The notes below the pieces were generated by a model. It searched no databases. It was not told where the DNA came from and saw only the letters and a program-made list of their open reading frames with translations. A stretch of 5,673 nucleotides of DNA from Flavobacteriaceae bacterium (lineage in GTDB: Bacteria; Bacteroidota; Bacteroidia; Flavobacteriales; Flavobacteriaceae), in NCBI GenBank assembly GCA_016763595.1, contig JAESTN010000257.1, positions 1 through 5,673 on the forward strand, read 5' to 3'. Below are positions 1-5,673 of this stretch, piece by piece. How positions within the stretch are numbered: the first letter of the stretch is position 1; every line of letters starts with the position of its first letter. A program made the translations under genes and the position numbers.

Positions 1-1218
1 AGTTGTAATCACACAATCATCTTTTACTTTTACTTTGTTTACAGATATAGAATTTTCTTTTAAAGCCCTACGAACTTCACCATTAGATTTTAAAAATCCA
101 TTTTCAGCAAATGCCGTAATAATATCCAACCCGTTTTCAATAACTGAACGTTTAATTTTAGCTTGTGGAACACCATCAAAAACATCTAAAAATGTTTGTT
201 CATCTAACGCTATCAAATCGCCTGAAGTAGATTTTCCGAATAATATATTTGAAGCTTTTATAGCGTTTTCATACGCCTCTTTTCCATGTGTCATTATGGT
301 AACTTCTTCTCCAATCCTCTTTTGAAGCATACGTTGATGTGGTGATTCCTTATGTTCAGTTATTAATTTTTTTATGGTTTCTTTATCTAAAAAAGTAAAT
401 ATTTTAATATATTTTTCTGCATCTTCATCAGAAGAATTTAGCCAATATTGGTAGTATTTATATGGAGATGTTCTTCCTGCATCTAGCCAAACATTGCTAC
501 CAGCAGTTTTTCCAAATTTTGTTCCATCAGCTTTCGTTATTAATTTACATGTTAAGGCATATGCTTTACCCTGTGCTTTTCTCCTTACAAGCTCTGTTCC
601 AGTCGTAATATTACCCCATTGATCAGACCCTCCCATTTGAAGTTTACAATTTTTTTCTTTATATAAATGGTAAAAATCATACCCTTGAAATAATTGATAG
701 GTAAATTCAGTAAAACTCATGCCTGTTTTAGCATCAGAATCCAAACGTTTTTTTACAGAATCTTTGGCCATCATATAATTAACAGTAATATGTTTACCTA
801 CATCACGCACAAAATCGATTAATGAAATATCTTTCATCCAATCGTAGTTGTTTACTAATTCTGCAGGATTTTGTGAAGTTGACTCATTAAAATCTAAAAA
901 ACGCTCTAACTGCCCTTTTACACCAGCAATATTTTTAGCCAATGTAGCCTCATCTAATAAGTTTCTTTCAGCAGATTTCCCAGAAGGATCTCCAACCATT
1001 CCTGTTGCTCCACCAACCAAAGCGATAGACGAGTGTCCAGCTTTTTGAAAATGCATCAGAATAATAATCTGAACTAAACTACCAATATGCAATGAATCTG
1101 CCGTTGGATCAAATCCAATATAGCCAGCCGTTTTATTTTTTAATAAATAGGCTTCGGTATCTGGCATTATATCGTGTAATAATCCTCGCCAACGTAATTC
1201 TTCTACAAAATTTGTCAT
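1..1218 (-). CDS. tyrS: Tyrosyl-tRNA synthetase (partial, C-terminal end missing)
   Basis: Cytoplasmic class I aminoacyl-tRNA synthetase that activates tyrosine with ATP and charges tRNA-Tyr. The reading frame is open to the left edge, so only the C-terminus (about 25-30 residues, judged from the usual length near 430) is absent; 406 codons are present. Visible signatures, numbered from the ATG at 1218: the HIGH-type ATP motif as HIGS (residues 44-47) after [12 protein letters not shown]; the tyrosine-site segment [20 protein letters not shown] (196-203); and the KMSKS-type loop as KFGKT (234-238), the form usual in bacterial TyrRS. The last residues, from [13 protein letters not shown] onward, are the start of an S4-type RNA-binding domain. 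Two ATGs stand in tandem (1221 and 1218); I chose the second because many flavobacterial TyrRS begin [16 protein letters not shown], but 1221 is equally possible. It is transcribed divergently from the SDR gene, with a likely -7 box at 1241-1248. Identification is very secure. Confidence 0.97.
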   Translation of the reverse strand, partial: MTNFVEELRWRGLLHDIMPDTEAYLLKNKTAGYIGFDPTADSLHIGSLVQIIILMHFQKAGHSSIALVGGATGMVGDPSGKSAERNLLDEATLAKNIAGVKGQLERFLDFNESTSQNPAELVNNYDWMKDISLIDFVRDVGKHITVNYMMAKDSVKKRLDSDAKTGMSFTEFTYQLFQGYDFYHLYKEKNCKLQMGGSDQWGNITTGTELVRRKAQGKAYALTCKLITKADGTKFGKTAGSNVWLDAGRTSPYKYYQYWLNSSDEDAEKYIKIFTFLDKETIKKLITEHKESPHQRMLQKRIGEEVTIMTHGKEAYENAIKASNILFGKSTSGDLIALDEQTFLDVFDGVPQAKIKRSVIENGLDIITAFAENGFLKSNGEVRRALKENSISVNKVKVKDDCVITT

Positions 1219-1240
1219 CATTTTTTAATTTATGAGAAAG

Positions 1241-1248
1241 CAAAGATA
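1241..1248 (-). promoter_or_regulatory. Probable Bacteroidota -7 promoter box for tyrS
   Basis: On the minus strand these bases read TATCTTTG, a perfect match to the TAnnTTTG -7 element of Bacteroidota promoters, followed by C as often seen. It lies about 20 bases upstream of the tyrS start codons, which implies a very short untranslated leader of roughly 10-15 bases. No TTG -33 element lies at the expected 17-23 base spacing; the nearest TTGs are 11 and 29 bases upstream. The call rests on the -7 box and its position in the divergent gap only. Confidence 0.6.
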
Positions 1249-1303
1249 CTTTTATCCTACAAAAAAAACTACTTTAGCAACTAGGATTTTTAGAATAGTA
1301 ACT

Positions 1304-2311
1304 ATGATTTTGGTAACTGGCGGAACGGGATTAGTTGGCTCACATTTATTATATCAATTAACTTCTCAGAACAAGCAAGTCAGAGCAATTTACAGAACCT
1401 CAGAAAGCTTGGATTCTGTTAAAAAGGTATTCTCTTATTTTACAGATAATAGTGAGGCATTGTTTTCGAAAATTGAATGGATAAAAGCAGACATTACAGA
1501 TGTCCCTTCCTTAGAAAAAGTGTTTGTAAATGTAAAAGTGGTGTATCATGTTGCGGCTTTAGTTTCTTTTAATCCGAAAGAGTATCGTAAAATGCGTCAG
1601 GTAAATATTGAGGGTACTGCAAATATTGTAAACTATTCGATTGCGTGTAATGTTCAGAAGTTTTGTTTTGTAAGTTCAATTGCTGCTATTGGAGATTCAA
1701 TTAATAACGAAGTTGTTACAGAAGAGAACGATTGGTCTATTGAAAGCGGAAATAATGGGTATTCTATTACAAAACATGGGGCAGAAATGGAAGTTTGGCG
1801 TGCCAGTCAAGAAGGGGTTGATGTAGTGATTGTAAACCCTGGAGTAATATTAGGTGCTGGTTTTTGGGATGTAAATACAGGACAGTTGTTTTCTAAAGTT
1901 GCAAAAGGATTTAAATATTTTACTGAAGGAATTACAGGATTTGTAGGGGTTACTGATGTTGCAAAATCTATGATTAACCTAACAGAAAGCAATGTTAAAA
2001 ACCAAGGATTTATATTAGTGTCAGAAAATATAAGTTTTAAAGAGGTTTTTACGGAGATTGCTAAAAACCTTGAAAAAGACCCACCAACAATAAATATTTC
2101 AAAAACAATAACGTCCTTTTTAAGAAGAATTGATGCAATTAGATCTTTTATAACGGGTGAAAAAAGATTAATTACTAAAGATTCTGTGAATTCATTACAT
2201 AGTAAAACGTACTATTCTTCTAAAAAAATAAAAATCAGCATTGGTTTTGAATTCACACCAATAAAATCGGTTATAAAAGAAGTTTGTGCTAGTTATAAAA
2301 TGGATTATTAA
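1304..2311 (+). CDS. NAD(P)-dependent epimerase/dehydratase-like protein (extended SDR)
   Basis: A 335-residue Rossmann-fold oxidoreductase of the extended short-chain dehydrogenase/reductase superfamily, probably soluble. From the ATG at 1304 the protein opens directly with the first beta strand and nucleotide-binding glycine motif, MILVTGGTGLVGSH (G6, G9, G12). It continues with ADITD (D63, which usually contacts adenine), YHVAA (81-85), the catalytic serine region FVSS (124-125) and the active-site pair in YSITK (Y153, K157). NPG (178-180) and a DVAKSM segment (D218) are also typical of extended SDRs. An in-frame ATG at 1232 would add 24 basic residues ahead of the first strand and would start inside the tyrS promoter, so I reject it. 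The C-terminal substrate domain does not reveal the substrate: dihydroflavonol-4-reductase-like, sugar epimerase-like and 3-beta-HSD-like proteins share these motifs. Divergent from tyrS; its stop overlaps that of the opposing DUF4296 gene. Confidence 0.9.
   Translation: MILVTGGTGLVGSHLLYQLTSQNKQVRAIYRTSESLDSVKKVFSYFTDNSEALFSKIEWIKADITDVPSLEKVFVNVKVVYHVAALVSFNPKEYRKMRQVNIEGTANIVNYSIACNVQKFCFVSSIAAIGDSINNEVVTEENDWSIESGNNGYSITKHGAEMEVWRASQEGVDVVIVNPGVILGAGFWDVNTGQLFSKVAKGFKYFTEGITGFVGVTDVAKSMINLTESNVKNQGFILVSENISFKEVFTEIAKNLEKDPPTINISKTITSFLRRIDAIRSFITGEKRLITKDSVNSLHSKTYYSSKKIKISIGFEFTPIKSVIKEVCASYKMDY
2308..2311. other. Convergent stop-codon overlap (TTAA)
   Basis: The palindrome TTAA carries both stops: TAA of the SDR gene on the plus strand (2309-2311) and TAA of the DUF4296 gene on the minus strand (complement of 2308-2310). 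No intergenic DNA and no hairpin followed by a T-tract are visible here, so any transcription termination must take place inside the opposing gene or be factor-dependent. Confidence 0.9.
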
Positions 2312-2679
2312 TTCTCGTCTTCAGGGTTCATTAATTGGTTTCTTACTATTTTTTCAAGTTCTTCTTTTTTAAGTGCTAATTTTGTTTGAACCTCTTTAAA
2401 AATTAAGTTATATTCTTCTAATTTAGACGTGTAATAATAGTTGCTACTACTAAATCGAGTACTATCAATTAGGTATTTATTATAAACTAGAGGCACGTAA
2501 TTTATTTTACGTTCATTGTTTGTATTCTTTTCAGCATAAGCGCTTTTAGCAAAATATAAGTCTGTTAAGAGCAACACCATTGTATCCTTAGGGATTAAAT
2601 CCTTAGGTTTCTCTAAAATGGTTTTACTGGTACAAGATACAAGTAAAATAATCCCTAAAAAGAATATTATTTTTTTCAT
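2308..2679 (-). CDS. DUF4296 family lipoprotein
   Basis: Small predicted lipoprotein of 123 residues, function unknown. The N-terminus has a lysine pair, a hydrophobic stretch (IIFFLGIILLV) and a lipobox ending LVSC, so cleavage before Cys16 and lipidation are expected; this places the mature protein on the periplasmic face of a membrane. The mature part shows IPKDTMVLLLTDLYFAKSAY, then a region with several Tyr and Ser residues, and a charged, probably helical C-terminal half (KLEEYNLIFKEVQTKLALKKEELEKIVRN). This arrangement resembles the Bacteroidota-restricted DUF4296 family, assigned from memory of the family pattern. It is the last gene of a three-gene unit: its ATG follows the dihydroorotase stop after one base (TAG-T-ATG), so translational coupling is likely. 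A purine-rich AGGTAG just upstream overlaps that stop. Its stop codon overlaps that of the convergent SDR gene. Confidence 0.8.
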   Translation of the reverse strand: MKKIIFFLGIILLVSCTSKTILEKPKDLIPKDTMVLLLTDLYFAKSAYAEKNTNNERKINYVPLVYNKYLIDSTRFSSSNYYYTSKLEEYNLIFKEVQTKLALKKEELEKIVRNQLMNPEDEN

Positions 2680-2680
2680 A

Positions 2681-4021
2681 CTACCTGTTAAACAATAAAC
2701 GTTCTCCTTTTATTTCCTCATTAAAATTACCATTATCATACATCAAATTACCGTTTACAAATGTATGGGTTATGGTTGATGAAAACTCAGTTCCTTCAAA
2801 TGGGGACCAGCCACATTTATAGAGTATGTTTTCTTTTGTAACTGTATTTGATTTATTGGTGTTTATCAATACTAAATCGGCATAATACCCTTCTCTAATG
2901 AAGCCTCTTTTTTCGATTTTAAATATTTTTGCGGGATTATGACACATTTTTTCAACTGCTTTTTCAATTGAAATAGTACCGTCTTTTACTTTTTCTAAAA
3001 TAGCATTTAGCGCATGTTGTACTAGAGGCCCTCCACTTGGAGCTTTGGTGTAAACATTGTCTTTTTCTTCTAATGTATGAGGGGCATGATCTGATGCTAT
3101 AATATCTAACCTATCATCTAATAAAGCCTTCCATAAACCGGCTCTGTCATTTGCAGTTTTTACAGCCGGATTCCATTTAATATGTGTTCCTTTTGTATCA
3201 TAATCTTCATCACAAAACCATAGATGATGCACACAAACTTCTGCTGTTATCTGTTTTTCTTCTATGGGTATATCATTTCTAAACAAATGTGTTTCTTTTT
3301 CAGTAGAAATATGAAATACATGTAATCTTGCACCTGTTTTTTTAGCCAATTCAATTGCTTTTGAAGAGGATAGAAAACAAGCTTCTTCATTTCTTATAAT
3401 TGGGTGAAATTTTAAAGGAATATCATCTCCGTAAATAGCTTTATAATGTTCCGTGTTTTTTCTAATTGTTGCTTCATCCTCACAGTGTACAGAGATTAAC
3501 ATCTTGGTTGATGAAAATATTTTTTCTAACACTTCTTCATTATCTACCAACATATTTCCTGTAGATGAACCTAAGAATAATTTAATCCCTGCTACATTTT
3601 TAGGATTTGTTTTAAGTAGTTCTTCCAAATTATCGTTGGTGCCACCAAACATAAAAGAATAGTTTGCGTATGAAGATTCTGAAGCAATTACAAACTTGTC
3701 TTCTAATAATTTTTGTGTAGTTGCTTGTGGAACGGTGTTCGGCATTTCTATAAAAGAAGTAATTCCGCCAGCAATAGCAGCTTTGCTTTCTGTTGCAATA
3801 TTGGCTTTATGCGTTAAACCCGGTTCACGAAAATGAACTTGATCATCAATTACTCCAGGAATCAAATAGGATCCTTTGGCATCAATAACTGTAGTGTCTT
3901 TTAAAGGATTTATTTTTTTTGCTATTTGTTTAATGCTGTTGTTTTCAATTAAAACATCTCCGGTAAAAACCGAATTTTCATTAACAATTTGAGCGTTTTG
4001 TATTAGTGTAGTTGTGTTCAT
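2681..4021 (-). CDS. pyrC: Dihydroorotase
   Basis: Cytoplasmic amidohydrolase-superfamily enzyme of 446 residues, expected to catalyse the third step of de novo pyrimidine synthesis, reversible cyclisation of N-carbamoyl-L-aspartate to dihydroorotate. In order: an N-terminal beta-rich segment (1-50), then the TIM-barrel with PGVIDDQVHFREPG (Q61, H63, R65), EMPNT (92-96), GIKLFLGSSTG with K147 as the expected carboxylated lysine, SVHCEDE (H179), LHVFHIS (H237) and ASDHAPHT (D311). The C-terminal GYYADLVLI segment is typical of the composite beta domain of amidohydrolases. The first His of the usual HxH metal pair is Gln here; I recall the same QVHFREPG form from a dihydroorotase subgroup in Bacteroidota and some proteobacteria, so it is probably not damage. 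Hydantoinase or allantoinase is less likely given the REPG and EMPNT signatures. It is the middle gene of a three-gene unit: its ATG follows the glycosyltransferase stop by one base and no clear Shine-Dalgarno is seen. Confidence 0.92.
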   Translation of the reverse strand: MNTTTLIQNAQIVNENSVFTGDVLIENNSIKQIAKKINPLKDTTVIDAKGSYLIPGVIDDQVHFREPGLTHKANIATESKAAIAGGITSFIEMPNTVPQATTQKLLEDKFVIASESSYANYSFMFGGTNDNLEELLKTNPKNVAGIKLFLGSSTGNMLVDNEEVLEKIFSSTKMLISVHCEDEATIRKNTEHYKAIYGDDIPLKFHPIIRNEEACFLSSSKAIELAKKTGARLHVFHISTEKETHLFRNDIPIEEKQITAEVCVHHLWFCDEDYDTKGTHIKWNPAVKTANDRAGLWKALLDDRLDIIASDHAPHTLEEKDNVYTKAPSGGPLVQHALNAILEKVKDGTISIEKAVEKMCHNPAKIFKIEKRGFIREGYYADLVLINTNKSNTVTKENILYKCGWSPFEGTEFSSTITHTFVNGNLMYDNGNFNEEIKGERLLFNR

Positions 4022-4022
4022 T

Positions 4023-4742
4023 TTATTTTGATAAGCCTTTTAAGCGTAATTTTAAAACTCCAAAGAGTGCTTCGTAAATAATTGAGCCATTCATTTTTGA
4101 CTCTCCTAAGGTTCTGTCAGTAAAAATTACAGAAACCTCTTTTATATTGAATTTGTGTTTCCATGCTTTAAATTTCATTTCAATTTGAAAAGCATATCCA
4201 ACAAATTTAATCTCATCTAACTTAATGGTTTCTAAAACTTTTCTTTTATAGCAGACAAAACCAGCTGTTGTATCATGAACAGGAATTCTTGTGATAAAAC
4301 GAACATATTTCGAAGCAAAATAGGAAAGTAATACGCGTTTCATTGGCCAATTTACGACATTAACGCCTTTAGAATATCTAGAGCCAATTGAAAGATCAGC
4401 GCCCTCATTTTCACAAGCATTATATAATCGTATTAAGTCTTTAGGATCATGAGAAAAATCAGCATCCATTTCTATTATATACTCGTAATTATTACCAATT
4501 GCCCATTTAAAACCATGTATATAGGCGGTTCCAATCCCGTTCTTCTCTAAGCGTTTTTCTAAAAATAAATTACCAGGAAATTCTGAAATCAAACGGGTAA
4601 CAATTTCAGAGGTTCCATCAGGGGAATTGTCATCAACAATTAAAATATGAAACGCTTTTTTTTGACTAAAGACAGCACGAATGACTGCCTCAATATTTTC
4701 TTTTTCGTTATAAGTAGGGATGATTACTAGTGTGTTAGACAT
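4023..4742 (-). CDS. Polyprenol monophosphomannose synthase-like family 2 glycosyltransferase
   Basis: A 239-residue GT-A fold glycosyltransferase of family GT2, closest in pattern to dolichol/polyprenol-phosphate mannosyltransferases (Dpm1 type), which transfer a sugar from a nucleotide donor to a polyprenyl phosphate at the cytoplasmic membrane. Visible: IPTYNEKENI (8-17), VDDNSPDGT (36-44), GIGTAYIHGF (69-78), the metal-binding DAD in EMDADFSHDP (D93, D95), GSRY (120-123), HDTTAGF (156-162) and FTDR followed by GESKM (207-217). All are usual for this subfamily. There is no C-terminal membrane segment, so it matches the short, soluble or peripheral form and not the fused forms with GtrA-like or multi-span domains. 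Whether the sugar is mannose or glucose cannot be read from sequence. It is the first gene of a three-gene unit with dihydroorotase and DUF4296, and is divergent from DUF4271, with a -7-like box at 4771-4778. Confidence 0.9.
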   Translation of the reverse strand: MSNTLVIIPTYNEKENIEAVIRAVFSQKKAFHILIVDDNSPDGTSEIVTRLISEFPGNLFLEKRLEKNGIGTAYIHGFKWAIGNNYEYIIEMDADFSHDPKDLIRLYNACENEGADLSIGSRYSKGVNVVNWPMKRVLLSYFASKYVRFITRIPVHDTTAGFVCYKRKVLETIKLDEIKFVGYAFQIEMKFKAWKHKFNIKEVSVIFTDRTLGESKMNGSIIYEALFGVLKLRLKGLSK

Positions 4743-4770
4743 GCTTTTTTCGAGCTAAAAATAAGTGTAA

Positions 4771-4778
4771 CAAATATA
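4771..4778 (-). promoter_or_regulatory. Probable -7 box for the GT2-pyrC-DUF4296 operon
   Basis: The minus strand reads TATATTTG, matching TAnnTTTG, 28 bases upstream of the GT2 ATG at 4742. It would give a leader of about 20-25 bases. No TTG lies at the usual -33 distance. It is the best promoter candidate for all three minus-strand genes, since no gap exists between them for another promoter. Confidence 0.55.
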
Positions 4779-4792
4779 CGCTATTTTATCAC

Positions 4793-4800
4793 TAATTTTG
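4793..4800 (+). promoter_or_regulatory. Probable -7 box for the DUF4271 gene
   Basis: The plus strand reads TAATTTTG, matching TAnnTTTG, 26 bases upstream of the DUF4271 ATG at 4827, implying a leader near 20 bases. No TTG -33 element stands at the standard spacing. It sits only 14 bases from the opposing box at 4771-4778, so the two polymerase binding sites would overlap. Confidence 0.5.
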
Positions 4801-4826
4801 TGTTATATTTTTCATAAAACAAATTA

Positions 4827-5465
4827 ATGCAAGCACTAGATCGAATCGATTATTCTAATAACTGGTTAACACTTGTTTTTCTGTTTGCATTGTTGCTACT
4901 GGTTGTTTTAAAAACAAGTAATCAACAAAAATTATTTGGGTATTCCAGCGCTTTTTTTATGAAAGGATTTATTGGTAAAAAAACGGAAGAAAGAGAATCG
5001 TTGTTAAACACTTTTAATATTGTTTTACTCTGTTTTTCTGTTATAGTATATGCAATTTTCATTTCATTGATAACCGCGTTTTTTTTAGATATAACAGCTA
5101 GTTTTACCGTTTTTATATCTGTATTAGGATTTGTGTTTATCTACTTAGTACTGTTTTTAGTTTTAGACGTTGGTTTGGCAAAGTTATTTGAAGTTCAGAA
5201 CGAAACGAGTTATCTCTTTTCAACAAAAATAGCATATCTATATAATACGTCATTAATTCTTTTTCCGGTGTTAATAATCATCTATTATAGTAGCTTAAGT
5301 ATATCTGTATTACTTTTTGTTTTTATGATGTTGTTTTTATTATCCCTGCTATTGTTGTTTGTAAATAACAAAAACTTGATTCTTAATAAGTTGTTCTATT
5401 TTATTTTGTATCTTTGCGCCCTTGAAATAGCACCATTGTTAATTATTTATAAGATGATGGGATAA
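4827..5465 (+). CDS. DUF4271 family polytopic membrane protein
   Basis: A 212-residue integral membrane protein of unknown function, assigned to the Bacteroidota-specific DUF4271 family from its pattern and its place before hemD. By eye there are about six hydrophobic segments: roughly 13-29, 62-85, 92-114, 139-154, 158-178 and 187-208. A charged loop with GKKTEERES (50-58) follows the first. The C-terminal YLCALEIAPLLIIYK block (195-209) is what I recall as the most conserved part of the family; it places a Glu within or next to the last membrane segment. There is no signal peptide cleavage site and no recognisable catalytic motif. The ATG at 4827 is the natural start, about 20 bases after the predicted transcription start. 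It is followed after 12 bases by hemD, so the two may be co-transcribed, although a promoter-like motif also lies inside its last codons. Confidence 0.8.
   Translation: MQALDRIDYSNNWLTLVFLFALLLLVVLKTSNQQKLFGYSSAFFMKGFIGKKTEERESLLNTFNIVLLCFSVIVYAIFISLITAFFLDITASFTVFISVLGFVFIYLVLFLVLDVGLAKLFEVQNETSYLFSTKIAYLYNTSLILFPVLIIIYYSSLSISVLLFVFMMLFLLSLLLLFVNNKNLILNKLFYFILYLCALEIAPLLIIYKMMG
5409..5416 (+). promoter_or_regulatory. Possible internal promoter for hemD
   Basis: TATCTTTG followed by CGCC, a perfect TAnnTTTG -7 element with the C that often follows it, lies inside the last codons of the DUF4271 gene. A TTG at 5391-5393 is 15 bases upstream, slightly closer than the usual 17-23. It would start a transcript with a leader of about 55 bases before the hemD ATG. 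The same bases encode the conserved Tyr-Leu-Cys of DUF4271, so the match may be a by-product of the protein sequence. Confidence 0.4.
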
Positions 5466-5477
5466 AAAAGAAGATGT

Positions 5478-5673
5478 ATGAAAGTGAAAACAATATTGGT
5501 CTCACAACCAGCTCCAAAAACAGAAACTTCACCATATTTTGATCTTTCTGAAAAGCAAAAAGTAAAAATTGATTTTAGATCTTTTATTCATGTAGAAGGT
5601 GTAGAGGTAAAAGAAGTAAGAGCTCAGAAAGTTGATTTAAATAACTTTTCAGCCATTATATTAACAAGCAGAA
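5478..5673 (+). CDS. hemD: Uroporphyrinogen-III synthase (partial, N-terminal 65 residues)
   Basis: Start of a cytoplasmic enzyme that cyclises hydroxymethylbilane to uroporphyrinogen III, the branch-point tetrapyrrole for haem and sirohaem. The gene runs off the right edge after 65 codons; the family is usually about 220-260 residues. The fragment opens MKVKTILVSQPAPKTETSPY, continues with KVKIDFRSFIHVEGVEVKEVR, and ends with the strand FSAIILTSR. It matches the N-terminal part of Bacteroidota HemD as I remember it, where ILTSRNAV marks the first Rossmann-like subdomain. I chose the ATG at 5478 because it gives the long open frame; the ATG four bases earlier (5474) soon meets a stop. A purine-rich AAAAAAGAAG stretch precedes the start and may help ribosome binding. 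It lies 12 bases downstream of DUF4271 in the same direction, suggesting co-transcription, possibly supplemented by the internal promoter at 5409-5416. The assignment is good although the catalytic part is outside the window. Confidence 0.85.
   Translation, partial: MKVKTILVSQPAPKTETSPYFDLSEKQKVKIDFRSFIHVEGVEVKEVRAQKVDLNNFSAIILTSR

Noticed and set aside
35..325. Plus-strand open frame of 96 codons
   Set aside because: It lies fully antisense to the clearly identified tyrS coding sequence and its translation resembles no family.
848..1048. Plus-strand open frame of 66 codons
   Set aside because: Antisense to the conserved N-terminal half of tyrS; composition is that of a shadow frame.
1..1218. 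tyrS as a truncated pseudogene
   Set aside because: The frame is intact with all class I motifs and is cut only by the window edge.
1270..1277. TACTTTAG as a -7 box for the SDR gene
   Set aside because: It differs from TAnnTTTG at a core position and has no -33 partner, so the SDR promoter remains unassigned.
1232..1303. In-frame N-terminal extension of the SDR from an ATG at 1232
   Set aside because: The added 24 residues are basic and precede the natural Rossmann start MILVTGGTG; the ATG overlaps the tyrS promoter box region and no ribosome site is apparent.
1807..1992. Minus-strand open frame of 61 codons
   Set aside because: Antisense to the SDR core, with no start context and no recognisable domain.
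3453..3662. Plus-strand open frame of 69 codons
   Set aside because: Antisense to the dihydroorotase region carrying the metal-ligand motifs.
5474..5540. Alternative start ATG at 5474 for the last gene
   Set aside because: This frame (MYESENN...) reaches a stop within about 22 codons, whereas the ATG at 5478 gives the HemD-like sequence to the window edge.

Overview
The window reads as a chromosomal, housekeeping stretch from a low-GC member of the Bacteroidota, most likely family Flavobacteriaceae. The evidence is strongly A+T-rich DNA, Bacteroidota-specific families (DUF4296 lipoprotein, DUF4271 membrane protein), -7 promoter boxes of the TAnnTTTG type, and a gene order that I recall (but could not check) as common in marine flavobacteria. 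I see no mobile element, CRISPR array, tRNA/rRNA, phage gene or defence cassette.

Layout: (1) positions 1-1218, minus strand: tyrosyl-tRNA synthetase, cut at its C-terminus by the window edge. (2) 1304-2311, plus: an extended-SDR NAD(P)-dependent epimerase/dehydratase-like protein, divergent from tyrS. (3) 4742 down to 2308, minus: a tight three-gene operon of a polyprenol-phosphate mannosyltransferase-like GT2 enzyme, a dihydroorotase and a small DUF4296 lipoprotein, with one base between each pair. Its last stop codon overlaps the stop of the convergent SDR gene. (4) 4827-5465, plus: DUF4271 polytopic membrane protein. (5) 5478 to the right edge, plus: the N-terminal part of uroporphyrinogen-III synthase (hemD).

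The genes belong to separate basic processes: translation (tyrS), pyrimidine synthesis (pyrC), lipid-linked sugar donor synthesis (GT2), haem synthesis (hemD), and three roles that cannot be named (SDR, DUF4296, DUF4271). They do not form one obvious pathway. The transcription layout is two divergent promoter regions (1219-1303 and 4743-4826), one convergent overlap (2308-2311) and a promoter-like element inside the end of the DUF4271 gene that could serve hemD.

I do not see an undescribed system. The points most worth a second look are the Gln in place of the first metal-ligand His in the dihydroorotase, the near-abutting operon joining unrelated functions, the promoter-like motif embedded in the conserved end of DUF4271, and the face-to-face -7 boxes between the GT2 and DUF4271 genes.
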